Shown here: positions 25,826 through 33,775 of the stretch, piece after piece | Layout: every line of letters begins with the position of its first letter | Position numbering within the stretch: the stretch's first letter is position 1 | Origin: JAYODW01 sp038116745 | GTDB taxonomy: Bacteria; Pseudomonadota; Gammaproteobacteria; Ga0077536 | Direction: 5' to 3' | Assembly (NCBI GenBank): GCA_038116745.1 | Contig: JAYODW010000012.1 | Location: 41,283-105,282, forward strand | DNA: 64,000 nucleotides | The notes under the pieces: generated by a model | What the model was told of the DNA's origin: nothing | What the model saw: the letters and a program-made list of their open reading frames with translations, nothing else | Database searches by the model: none | Position numbers and translations under genes: made by a program

Positions 25826-26224
25826 TCAGAGTCCCGACGTCTCGCGTTGGATGGCCATCCAGGCAACTATTTTTCCGCCGCGACGCACCGGCAGCACCCG
25901 CCAGTGCATGATGAAAGGCGTCTTGTCCTTTTTGTAGTTGATGGCCTTGCCTTCGAATCTCTTACCAGTGGACAGCGCTGTGCGTAGACGGTCAATCACC
26001 GCCTTGTCCGTCGCCGGCCCCTGCAGAATTCTCGGCGTTTTCCCGACCACTTCGGCCTGGGTGTAGCCGGTAAGCTTTTTGAACGCGCTGTTAGCGTAGG
26101 TGATACTGCCTTTCGCCGTTGCGTCGGTCATCAGCACTGCATCAAAGCTGTTCTCAGCCAGGACCTTGAGCGTCTCCAGATTGGCGCCTTCGTCGTCCAG
26201 CAGCGTATTAATTGCCTTTGCCAT
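25826..26224 (-). CDS. Single-domain PAS protein, LOV-like but lacking the photoactive Cys
   Basis: 132 residues, almost all one PAS domain: FDAVLMTDATAKGSITYANSAF, TGYTQAEVVGKTPRILQG, then TDKAVIDRLRTALSTGKRF and NYKKDKTPFIMHWRVLPV. The order and spacing match LOV sensors, but the flavin-adduct motif GRNCRFLQ reads GKTPRILQ (61-68), with Pro64 where the Cys should be. No output domain, so it may signal by interaction, bind flavin without an adduct, or bind another ligand. Strong ribosome-binding site (GAGGGGAG) before the ATG. It is transcribed alone. Confidence 0.8.
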   Translation of the reverse strand: MAKAINTLLDDEGANLETLKVLAENSFDAVLMTDATAKGSITYANSAFKKLTGYTQAEVVGKTPRILQGPATDKAVIDRLRTALSTGKRFEGKAINYKKDKTPFIMHWRVLPVRRGGKIVAWMAIQRETSGL

Positions 26225-26423
26225 AGCTTCTCCCCTCTTAGCTGTTTGTTAAGTGCGATGCGCGCATAACTTCCACGGCCATGCGCTGAGAGTGATACGT
26301 TGGGTCTGCCGCAATGGACCACGCCTGTCATCCGATGCGACTGCAAAACCTTTTTTCGTCGAATGCCGTGACGTACCGCGCACTGGCGAAGACTCGGGTC
26401 CATCGTCCGACCCATCGCAGCGT

Positions 26424-27299
26424 TCACAGCTGTCGCAGCCTGTCGATCACCGGCTCCAACGTTCGGATCTCTGCCCCGGGGTTCTCGGCCCCAGGCATGA
26501 GCATGACCCGGTCGACTCCGAGCCTCGCGTACCGCTGCATCAGGCCATGAAAGTCTGACTGTCCGGCAGCAGGAGGGATCGGCTCGAGGTACAGCACCGT
26601 TTTTTCGATCGCGCTGAAATCGCGCCCCGCGCGTTCACAGTGGCCCCTCAGAACCCCAAGCTTATGTTCGAGGCCATCCAGCCCTTCGCTCGAGAACAGG
26701 TTACACGCGTCCGCGTAACGGGCGACCAGATCCAGGGTGCGCCGCTCGCCACCGCCTCCGATCAGAATCCGCGGGCGCGGACGACTCAGATTGGGCGGCT
26801 GGTTACGCGTCTCCTCCAGCCGGTAGTGCCGTCCCTGAAAACTTCCGAGGTCACTTCCCCACATCTGCAGGCAAATCTGCAGCGTCTCTTCCAGCCGCTC
26901 GAAACGCTCGCCGAGCGACGGAAACGGCACGCCCAGTCCGCGATGTTCACGCTCATACCAGGCGGCGCCAAGCCCAAGCCAGGCCCGTCCACCTGAGAGA
27001 ACATCCAGCGTCGTCAGCGTCTTCGCCAACAGCCCGGGATGACGGTAGGTCACACCAGTGACCAACAGTCCGAGCTGCAGACTCCGGGTCAAAGCGGCGA
27101 GATAGCCAAGGGTGGTGTATCCCTCGAGCATGCCGCTTTCTGCACCGCCGAGAAATTCGAGTTGAAAGAAGTGGTCCATCAATGAGAGATGGGTAACCCC
27201 CACGGCCTCAGCCGCCCCTGCAATCTCGCTCAGCATCGGCGCGATCGCGACCTCACCCCCCGCTGGTGAGAAATTCACAACATGCAATCCCACTTGCAT
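26424..27299 (-). CDS. LLM-class (luciferase-like) flavin/F420 oxidoreductase
   Basis: 291 residues. TIM-barrel luciferase-like fold: LSLMDHFFQLEFLGG, YTTLGYLAALTRSLQLGLLVTGVTYRHPGLLAK, GRAWLGLGAAWYEREH, FERLEETLQICLQMW and PRILIGGGGERRTLDLVARYAD. This subgroup is annotated as F420-dependent in actinobacteria; in a proteobacterium FMN use is equally possible. It lies 29 bp downstream of the P450 gene on the same strand, so the two may form one unit. Confidence 0.88.
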   Translation of the reverse strand: MQVGLHVVNFSPAGGEVAIAPMLSEIAGAAEAVGVTHLSLMDHFFQLEFLGGAESGMLEGYTTLGYLAALTRSLQLGLLVTGVTYRHPGLLAKTLTTLDVLSGGRAWLGLGAAWYEREHRGLGVPFPSLGERFERLEETLQICLQMWGSDLGSFQGRHYRLEETRNQPPNLSRPRPRILIGGGGERRTLDLVARYADACNLFSSEGLDGLEHKLGVLRGHCERAGRDFSAIEKTVLYLEPIPPAAGQSDFHGLMQRYARLGVDRVMLMPGAENPGAEIRTLEPVIDRLRQL

Positions 27300-27328
27300 T
27301 CAGTAACCCCCCTAAACGGCAAACATGT

Positions 27329-28561
27329 TCAGTGATAAACCACGACCGGCAGAGCGCGGTACCCGTGGATGATGTTCGAGCAAGTCCTGACCGCCTGACC
27401 CGCGATTTCAATCCGAGAAAACCGCTGGGCGATGCTTGTCCACACGGTCTGCACCTGGAGTTCAGCGAGACGATAGCCGACACAATGATGAGCGCCGAAG
27501 CCGAACGACAGGTGTTGCCGGGGTCGCTCGCGATCAAGGATGAACTTCTCGGGCTGTGCAATTGCGCGCTCGTCCCGGTTGCCGGACAGATACCACAAAG
27601 CCACCCTATCTCCGCGACGAATCGTCTTATCGCCCACTTCGAAGTCGGCCAATGCGGTGCGCGCCATATGCGAAATAGGTGTCTGCCAGCGGATGATTTC
27701 CGGCGCCGCCCCGGCAATCAGCTCAGGCGCCGCGCGCAAGCGCTGCCACTGCTCTGGATAGCGGCTGAAAGCGAGAACCGCACCGGTGAGAGAATTTCGC
27801 GTGGTGTCGTTGCCGCCGACGATGACATTGATCAGATTGCCGAGAAACTCCTCCGCGGACAGGTTGCGTGTGCCTTCGGCGTGCGCCATTAGCGACAGTA
27901 GATCGTTCGCGGGCGGGCTCGCGACCCGCTCCTGCCACAGCCGCGAAAAGTACTCAAAGCAGGCCTGCAAGGCCTCTGCACGCTCAGCCCAGGTGGCGAT
28001 GATGCCGAAACCGGGTTCAGTAACCGCAACATCAGACCAGTAAGTCAGCAGACGGCGGTCATCCCAGGGGAAATCGAACAGCCTCGCGAGGACGCGGCCG
28101 GTAATTTCCACAGACACCTGAGACACCCAGTCAAAGGGCTCTCCCACGGGCAAAGCGTCAAGCACTTCTGCGCATTCACGCTCGATCATCGCGGCCATAT
28201 CGCGCACGCTCGAACGTGCGACGACAGGTGCGATCGCTCTGCGTTGCGCCGTGTGTACCGGCGCATCAGTAGACTGAAACATCCTCGCATCGACGCCGTT
28301 GGCGCGAAACATGCGGTCATAGCCAAGCACATGACCACCCAGTTCATAGCTGCAGGAGAAGATATCGTCCCGCGCGTTGACGGCGACAATGTCCGCGTAG
28401 CGCGTCAGTGACCAGAAAGGACCGTACTGGCCATCCGCACAGAAATGCACCGGACACTCACGCCGCAGGCGCGCAAAACAGGCGTCAATCTCACCTGACT
28501 CGAAAAGCCTGGGATTGCTGACATCAATTTCAGCCAGCGACATAGCCATGGTCACGTTCAC
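27329..28561 (-). CDS. Cytochrome P450, CYP153-like
   Basis: 410 residues, soluble, no signal. Haem motif FGFGAHHCVG with Cys360; I-helix VIVGGNDTTRNSL; K-helix region APEIIRWQTPISHMARTAL; then WYLSGNRDERAI and a C-terminus CSNIIHGYRALPV. These match the CYP153 alkane and fatty-acid omega-hydroxylase family closely by recall. The ferredoxin and ferredoxin reductase usually beside CYP153 are absent, so electron partners must come from elsewhere. It precedes the LLM oxidoreductase by 29 bp. A different but related CYP family is the main alternative; a tree would settle it. Confidence 0.88.
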   Translation of the reverse strand: MNVTMAMSLAEIDVSNPRLFESGEIDACFARLRRECPVHFCADGQYGPFWSLTRYADIVAVNARDDIFSCSYELGGHVLGYDRMFRANGVDARMFQSTDAPVHTAQRRAIAPVVARSSVRDMAAMIERECAEVLDALPVGEPFDWVSQVSVEITGRVLARLFDFPWDDRRLLTYWSDVAVTEPGFGIIATWAERAEALQACFEYFSRLWQERVASPPANDLLSLMAHAEGTRNLSAEEFLGNLINVIVGGNDTTRNSLTGAVLAFSRYPEQWQRLRAAPELIAGAAPEIIRWQTPISHMARTALADFEVGDKTIRRGDRVALWYLSGNRDERAIAQPEKFILDRERPRQHLSFGFGAHHCVGYRLAELQVQTVWTSIAQRFSRIEIAGQAVRTCSNIIHGYRALPVVVYH

Positions 28562-28837
28562 TCCCCATCACGCCCCAGGCGCGACTGAACAATATTCGCC
28601 GATGTCTGCGCGGCGCACTCCCGCAAAGGCAGCAGCGTGCTACCTCCCCAACTGGTCCTGAATTGTATCGGGCAGACAGACAGGCTTTCCGCTGACAGCG
28701 CAGCGCGATTGAAACGCTTGCATGTATCGCAGGACGGTAAGCGGTTAACCTATGAAACTGTAGGTCTCTGACAGCGATTTTTGACGGATCCCTCCATGCA
28801 CAGAGCGACGACCGTAAGCTTCAAGCAAGATGCTTAC
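28562..28837. other. Intergenic stretch between P450 and kinase genes
   Basis: About 290 bp between divergent genes with no open gene. It should carry promoters for both. An imperfectly spaced inverted repeat (GTAAGC, 28814-28819, with GCTTAC, 28832-28837) lies just before the kinase leader hairpin. No convincing sigma-70 promoter pair was seen. Confidence 0.3.
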
Positions 28838-28857
28838 CTGCACCGAGGTCGGTGCAG
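28838..28857 (+). promoter_or_regulatory. Leader hairpin with ribosome-binding site in its loop, abutting the kinase ATG
   Basis: Perfect 7-bp stem (28838-28844 with 28851-28857) and 6-base loop GAGGTC, ending directly before the ATG at 28858. The GAGG in the loop is the only ribosome-binding-site-like sequence, so this hairpin may tune translation of the histidine kinase. Confidence 0.35.
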
Positions 28858-30396
28858 ATGAGCGCGCCGGCGCTACAGCCAGGGATCCAGACGCCCATGG
28901 ACCTATCGTTCAGCGCCGCGGTGCTGGAGCAGCTCGGCGCGCCGGTTCTGGTGGTCGACGCGGCGGACCGCTGCGTGTACTGGAACGCCGCCGGCGGTGA
29001 CGTCCTTCGCAATCTGAAGTACGCCCCTGCGGCCTTGGCCGATGCGTGGCTGCTGAACGCAGATCCTGATGCCCTGGCAACCCTGGCCTCGGTCCGTCAG
29101 CACGGGAGCACAAAAGTCTGCGTGACCACATGGCCAGGTGCCGATGGCACTCCGCTATCGGTCGAGTGGACCGTCACACCCTGGTACAGCACGCCAGCGC
29201 AGCGTTATCTGACCCTGCTCGGACGCTCCGTACCGGCGCAGGATCCGCTGGAAAAAGCTCTCAAGGACAGTGAGGTGCGATTTCTCGCCCTGGCCAATCA
29301 GGCGCCCGTGGGAATCTTCATTTCCAATGTGGATGGCGATGTGCCTTTTGCTAATCCAAAGGCGCACACGCTTGCCGGTCTTGCCGAAGGCTCTACCGAG
29401 GGCTCCGCCTGGGCCCAAGCCATCCATCCGGACGATCGCCCACGGGTGGGTGAGGCGCTCCGCTTTGCTATTGACCATCGAGTGGATTATTACTGCGAAT
29501 TCCGCTTTGTTCATGCCGACGGGGACACGCAGTGGGTCCTGAGTCGCTCTACGGTTCTGCGCGACGCAGATGGGCGGGTCAACGGCAGAATCGGCACTCT
29601 GACCGACCTGACGGAGAGCAAGCGCCGGGAGCTCGACCTGGTGAAAGCTCGCGATCAGGCCCAGGCGGCGAATGCCGCCAACCGGGCGAAATCCGCGTTT
29701 CTGTCGAGCATGAGCCACGAGCTACGCACACCTCTGAACGCGGTGCTGGGATTCGCCCAGCTACTGCAGCTAGGCAGAGCACAGAGCCTGAATGACCAAG
29801 CTCTGAACTACGTCAAAAACATCCTGGACGCTGGCGAGCACGTGATTGCCCTGATCGATCAGATCCTGGACTTCGCTGCCGTCGACTCGGGAGCCGTGAA
29901 GCTCAACCCCCAAACTCTTTCCCTACATGATGCGGTGAGCAGTGCAGTACGTATGGTGCAACCGCTGGCGGACAAAGCCGGCATCGCTCTCGGCTGGTCA
30001 CCGGCTGAGTTCGAGGCGCTGTCGGTGTACGTTGATCCGATGCGCCTGCGCCAGGTCCTCATGAACCTGATCAGCAACGCCATCAAATACAACCGTACCG
30101 AAGGGAGCGTGTCCGTTGCCCGACTACGCCCGAGCTACGATCGCATCCGCGTGCTCGTGAGTGATACCGGGAGGGGGATCAGTCAGGCCGCGATGGAGCG
30201 CTTGTTCACGCCTTTTGACCGCCTGGGCATGGAGGGCAGCAATATCTCAGGGTCCGGGATCGGGCTGGTGATCACACGGCAGCTGGTCGAACTGATGGGC
30301 GGTTCCATGGGCGTCGACAGTGAAGAAAACGTGGGCAGCACATTCTGGTTCGAGCTTCCTGCAGCCACCTCTGCTGACGTAAGTGGCTCGTCCTGA
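28858..30396 (+). CDS. PAS-domain sensor histidine kinase
   Basis: 512 residues from the ATG at 28858; a GTG at 28852 is also in frame but lies inside the hairpin. No signal peptide or obvious membrane segment, so probably a cytosolic sensor. Two PAS domains (about 15-110 and 140-255), a coiled linker (KRRELDLVKARDQAQAANAANRAK), the HisKA box MSHELRTPLNAVLGFAQLL with the phosphorylated His, then the ATPase domain with LMNLISNAIKYN (N box), VSDTGRGIS (G1) and GSGIGLVITRQLVELMGG (G2). No receiver domain and no response regulator beside it, so the partner is unknown. Confidence 0.9.
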   Translation: MSAPALQPGIQTPMDLSFSAAVLEQLGAPVLVVDAADRCVYWNAAGGDVLRNLKYAPAALADAWLLNADPDALATLASVRQHGSTKVCVTTWPGADGTPLSVEWTVTPWYSTPAQRYLTLLGRSVPAQDPLEKALKDSEVRFLALANQAPVGIFISNVDGDVPFANPKAHTLAGLAEGSTEGSAWAQAIHPDDRPRVGEALRFAIDHRVDYYCEFRFVHADGDTQWVLSRSTVLRDADGRVNGRIGTLTDLTESKRRELDLVKARDQAQAANAANRAKSAFLSSMSHELRTPLNAVLGFAQLLQLGRAQSLNDQALNYVKNILDAGEHVIALIDQILDFAAVDSGAVKLNPQTLSLHDAVSSAVRMVQPLADKAGIALGWSPAEFEALSVYVDPMRLRQVLMNLISNAIKYNRTEGSVSVARLRPSYDRIRVLVSDTGRGISQAAMERLFTPFDRLGMEGSNISGSGIGLVITRQLVELMGGSMGVDSEENVGSTFWFELPAATSADVSGSS

Positions 30397-30546
30397 GCGA
30401 TAACAGTGTTTAAAAGACCGAGCGTGCGCCGCCCAGCCAAATCCACCAATCATTCGAGTCACGACCGTGACGTCGTATCCGGGGCTGCTGCGGGAGTTTC
30501 TTCGAGGGATAACGCGCCGCTCAGTATGGCGCCCTGCTGACAATCC

Positions 30547-31359
30547 ATGGAGTTCAATCTCGACACCGCGAAACTGGCCATCTTCCTGCTGGGCCTGATC
30601 CTTTTTCTAGTACTGGAGGCGCTGTTTCCCAGTCGTCCTGCGGGGACAGGGAAAACGCGCCGTTTGGGATTCCACGGCGCAGTCGCGGTCCTGAACACAG
30701 TGACAGTCCGCGTTTTCGCCTTTGTGCCGTTCCTGCTCTGGTCGGTCTACGTCGAAGAAGAAGGCTGGGGACTGGCCCGCTGGCTGGGACTGTATGGCTG
30801 GCAGGAGATCCTGCTTAGTCTCATCGTCCTGGACGCGTTCGACTACGCCTGGCATCGCGCAAATCACCGCGTCACGTTTTTGTGGCGAGTGCATAAAGCC
30901 CACCACTCTGATACCGAACTCGATGTGAGCACTTCGCTCCGCTTTCATCCTGGCGAACTGCTGCTCTCCTTTGTCGCAAAAGCCATCTGGATTGCGCTCT
31001 GGGGCCCCACCGTCGTCGCCTGGTTCGTGTTTGAGGTCATGGTGAGTGCCTGCGCCCAGTTCCATCACGCAAATTTTGACTTTCCTGACAGGCTCGACCG
31101 TCTCATGTCCGCGGTGATCGTGACGCCGCGATTTCATGCAGCCCATCACGCAGTCGATCGACGCTACGGCAACGCTAATTTCTCGACCATATTCAGCGTA
31201 TGGGATCACCTGTTCGGCACCTATTCCCGCCCCGCCGCGGGCGGTGCAACGACGGCAAGGTTATCCTCCATCGGGCTGCCGGAGGCACGTGAGCTTTCAA
31301 GTAACTGGCCTGCCTGGTTGCTGGAACCCGTCACCTCCCGCAACCTGAACCTCGATTGA
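30547..31359 (+). CDS. Fatty acid hydroxylase / sterol desaturase family membrane protein
   Basis: 270 residues with about four helices. The di-iron His clusters of the family are present: HRANH, VHKAHHSDTELD, FHHANFDF and FHAAHHAVDRRYGNAN. These non-haem di-iron enzymes hydroxylate or desaturate fatty acids, sterols, carotenoids or hopanoid-related lipids. No neighbour fixes the substrate; hopanoid or fatty-acid hydroxylation is plausible in view of the squalene-hopene cyclase elsewhere in the window. The start at 30547 gives the first helix directly (KLAIFLLGLILFLVLEALF). Confidence 0.87.
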   Translation: MEFNLDTAKLAIFLLGLILFLVLEALFPSRPAGTGKTRRLGFHGAVAVLNTVTVRVFAFVPFLLWSVYVEEEGWGLARWLGLYGWQEILLSLIVLDAFDYAWHRANHRVTFLWRVHKAHHSDTELDVSTSLRFHPGELLLSFVAKAIWIALWGPTVVAWFVFEVMVSACAQFHHANFDFPDRLDRLMSAVIVTPRFHAAHHAVDRRYGNANFSTIFSVWDHLFGTYSRPAAGGATTARLSSIGLPEARELSSNWPAWLLEPVTSRNLNLD

Positions 31360-31450
31360 GCTTTTGTCGCTGCTACACTGTTCCCGCTTCAAACGGCACA
31401 CCCGAAATTTAACAACTGCCGCGACCGGCATTTCTTAAGGAGTCTTAACT

Positions 31451-31714
31451 ATGCGCATTCTCTTGGTACTCATGCTCACACTGCCACTTGCTGTGATGGC
31501 CGCCGGACACAAGGAGCACGGCGGCGAGCCCGCGAAATCTTCAGAGCACGGCGGTCAGCCGGCTGAAGAAAAAGCCGGAGGGCATTCAGAGCACGGTGGC
31601 AAACCGGCCGCAGAGAAGTCGGGCGGACATTCAGAACATGGCGGCAAACCCGCAGCAGAAAAAGCTGATGGCCACTCTGAGCACGGCGGTAAACCTGCAG
31701 CAGAGAAACACTGA
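31451..31714 (+). CDS. Tiny secreted His-rich tandem-repeat protein
   Basis: 87 residues: signal peptide (about 1-18) with good ribosome-binding site (AAGGAG), then only repeats. Three 15-residue units start at residues 44, 59 and 74 (GHSEHGGKPAAEK plus two variable residues), after two shorter degenerate units. Ten His residues among Lys, Glu and Gly suggest periplasmic binding of Cu, Ni or Zn, or metal buffering. No family recognised. Followed after 9 bp by an unknown lipoprotein-like gene, so likely one transcript. Confidence 0.75.
   Translation: MRILLVLMLTLPLAVMAAGHKEHGGEPAKSSEHGGQPAEEKAGGHSEHGGKPAAEKSGGHSEHGGKPAAEKADGHSEHGGKPAAEKH
31580..31711 (+). repeat. Tandem 45-bp repeat inside the His-rich gene
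   Basis: Three near-identical in-frame 45-bp units (the last one three bases short) coding for GHSEHGGKPAAEK units. Differences are mostly in the two variable residues (SG, AD), so the array probably grew by slippage or unequal crossover and may vary in copy number between strains. Confidence 0.75.
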
Positions 31715-31723
31715 GGCGAGACT

Positions 31724-32191
31724 TTGCGGAACATGGAGGGTCGCCGCCGCAGGTTGCTCACCGTCGCGATGATCTGGGGACTGTGTGCCTGCGGGCATGC
31801 AGAAACCCCGGATCAGGTCGTCGAGCAGCTTTTCTACGTCGAGGACATCAAGGCGGCGATGATGGCCCACATCGCCGCCAATAAGAGCGATGACGGAGCT
31901 CTGCGCCTCGTTGACGACCAAACAGGTGAGAGTCTGGCCCTGCGCTTTGTCAAAATTCACGATCCGGTGCGCCAGATAGACGGCAGCACCTACTTTGCCT
32001 GCACTGACTTCACGCTGGACGGCAAACCAGAGAAAGTCTACGACCTGGATTTCTGGATGCGCCCCGAGGAAGGCGAACTGAAGATCTACGACACCAAGGT
32101 CCACAAAGAGCCGCGCTGGTCTTTGATTTACGGCTGGTACAAATACCCCCGCTACACGTTCATGAATGACGAAGTCGTCTATCTGTACTGA
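31724..32191 (+). CDS. Predicted lipoprotein of unknown function
   Basis: 155 residues from a TTG with GAGG 6 bases upstream; an ATG at 31733 is the alternative. A short positive N-terminus and hydrophobic stretch end in WGLCACGHAE, a possible lipobox. The mature part is mixed alpha/beta with aromatic C-terminus (WSLIYGWYKYPRYTFMND). Family not recognised. It lies 9 bp after the His-rich gene, which suggests a shared envelope role. Confidence 0.6.
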   Translation: MRNMEGRRRRLLTVAMIWGLCACGHAETPDQVVEQLFYVEDIKAAMMAHIAANKSDDGALRLVDDQTGESLALRFVKIHDPVRQIDGSTYFACTDFTLDGKPEKVYDLDFWMRPEEGELKIYDTKVHKEPRWSLIYGWYKYPRYTFMNDEVVYLY

Positions 32192-32329
32192 CTTTCCTCT
32201 GCCGACAATACACGGGAGGCAGCGCGATACGTTTTACCGTGCCGGCCTCGCGCACCCGCCAGAGCCCGCATGCAGGGGGCCGGGTCTGTGCGATAACCTT
32301 CTCCAACGCCTGTCATCGAAAGGCCGCCC

Positions 32330-33643
32330 ATGCGTTGTAACTCAACTCTCCTGGTCCTAATCACCGCGCTCGGACTTCTTTCGTTTCAGGCTTCTGCTCG
32401 TGACGAGTCCGCAATCGACGCTACCGAGCTTCATTCCGAACTGCTCGCATTTACAGACAGCTATCTGGAACACATCGCCCGCGCCACGAACGCGCTCATG
32501 CTGCAGAGCACCGACCCCGAAACACGACTCCATCTGCACACGACGCGGGTCTATTACGTCACTTCTGCGGTTAATGTCGTCACCGAGCCCAGTGCTCTGA
32601 ACGAACTCCTCGACCTCGTTGTCATGGTCCGCCTGCAGCGCCTGCTGTGGGAAAACGGCGGCCCAGAATGGGCAACCGAGAAGCATCAGAGTGAATTTTC
32701 TAGGTCCCTGAGCAGACTGGACGAGCAGATCCTCGAGATAGCGCGGCATGCGCTGCGCCCGGAAGAAGTGACCACGCTGATCGCAGCCATCGAGAACTAT
32801 CACCAGAATGCGCAAGACGACCGCAGCGTCGCCTTCGTACGCTATCGCGACCTGCACGATTCTGAGTCCATCGTGCACCTGAACAAGGTCATCGCCAAAG
32901 GCGGGCTGCTGGCGCCACTCAAAGACGCTGCGCGGGAGCTGAAGGAGTCCCGACTCATGGCAGAGCGCGCGCTCTTTCTAGCCAACCACTCACCGCTGAT
33001 CCTGCAGTGGCAGCTTGAGCTTTTCGTCTACCGCATGGCGGTCATGCCCGAGACACGCTCGTTATTAGACACTTCCGAGACGCTGAACCGCTCCGCGGAC
33101 CGCATCGTGTCCGAGGTCGAACGCGTCAGGACGGAACTGCCCGCGCATCGACGAGAGGGGATAGAGCACATCGGCACTCTGCTCGCGCGCGAGCGCGAGC
33201 AGCTTGTTGCCGCAGTCTCGAAAGAACTCTCGACGCAGCGCGAAGCTATTTTTTCCGCAGTCGCTTCGTCGAGCGAAGCGATGCAGGAGATGCTGGTGCG
33301 GACGGAGACAACCTCAGCCAATGTCAAAGACTCCACCACGAATATTCGGGAAATCCTGTCCACACTGGATACAGGCAGCGAACAGCAGATGACCGTCGAT
33401 GAAATTGTCCGGGTGCTCGGCACAACCCGACAGATCACTAGCGACATGCTGCTTTTGACAGAGGGACTCCTCCGGCTCACGCAGGTCAACGGCCAGGCGC
33501 TTCTCGGGCCCGTCGACCAGGTTCTGATCGCGCACGAAGACCGCATTTTCACGCGCCTTGCCATGCTTCTCGGGCTGGGCTTCGCCCTGACAGTCCTTGC
33601 ACTCCTGCTCTTCCGGCGCTTTCCGCCGCAGCGGGCCGGCTGA
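32330..33643 (+). CDS. Envelope protein with long helical domain and C-terminal membrane anchor, unknown
   Basis: 437 residues: signal peptide (about 1-23), mostly helical and charged sequence with coiled-coil character (about 250-400, for example SADRIVSEVERVRTELPAHR and TTSANVKDSTTNIREI), then one C-terminal helix (FTRLAMLLGLGFALTVLALLLF) and a basic tail. The helical part resembles the heptad style of chemoreceptor signalling helices but lacks the receptor hairpin tip, so it is not called one. Function unknown; a periplasmic scaffold or sensor is possible. Confidence 0.65.
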   Translation: MRCNSTLLVLITALGLLSFQASARDESAIDATELHSELLAFTDSYLEHIARATNALMLQSTDPETRLHLHTTRVYYVTSAVNVVTEPSALNELLDLVVMVRLQRLLWENGGPEWATEKHQSEFSRSLSRLDEQILEIARHALRPEEVTTLIAAIENYHQNAQDDRSVAFVRYRDLHDSESIVHLNKVIAKGGLLAPLKDAARELKESRLMAERALFLANHSPLILQWQLELFVYRMAVMPETRSLLDTSETLNRSADRIVSEVERVRTELPAHRREGIEHIGTLLAREREQLVAAVSKELSTQREAIFSAVASSSEAMQEMLVRTETTSANVKDSTTNIREILSTLDTGSEQQMTVDEIVRVLGTTRQITSDMLLLTEGLLRLTQVNGQALLGPVDQVLIAHEDRIFTRLAMLLGLGFALTVLALLLFRRFPPQRAG

Positions 33644-33707
33644 GCGCACCCGCAGCATCCATTTATCGCCCGGGGCAGATCCTTTGCTCCAGCCGAGATC
33701 CATTGAC

Positions 33708-33732
33708 AAAAAAAGAGCCCCATCGGGGGCTC
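33708..33732 (-). terminator. Intrinsic terminator for the minus-strand LLM genes
   Basis: Perfect 7-bp GC-rich stem (GAGCCCC, 33715-33721, with GGGGCTC, 33726-33732) and 4-base loop; on the minus strand it is followed by seven U (33714-33708). It sits 44 bp past the stop of the flavin oxidoreductase gene. Confidence 0.8.
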
Positions 33733-33775
33733 AGCAGAAAAAACCAGCCAGGCAATGCCGGCAAGGAAGTAATGC

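Noticed and set aside
32330..33643. Chemoreceptor (methyl-accepting protein)
   Set aside because: Helical heptads look similar, but the conserved hairpin tip is missing and the membrane helix is at the C-terminus.
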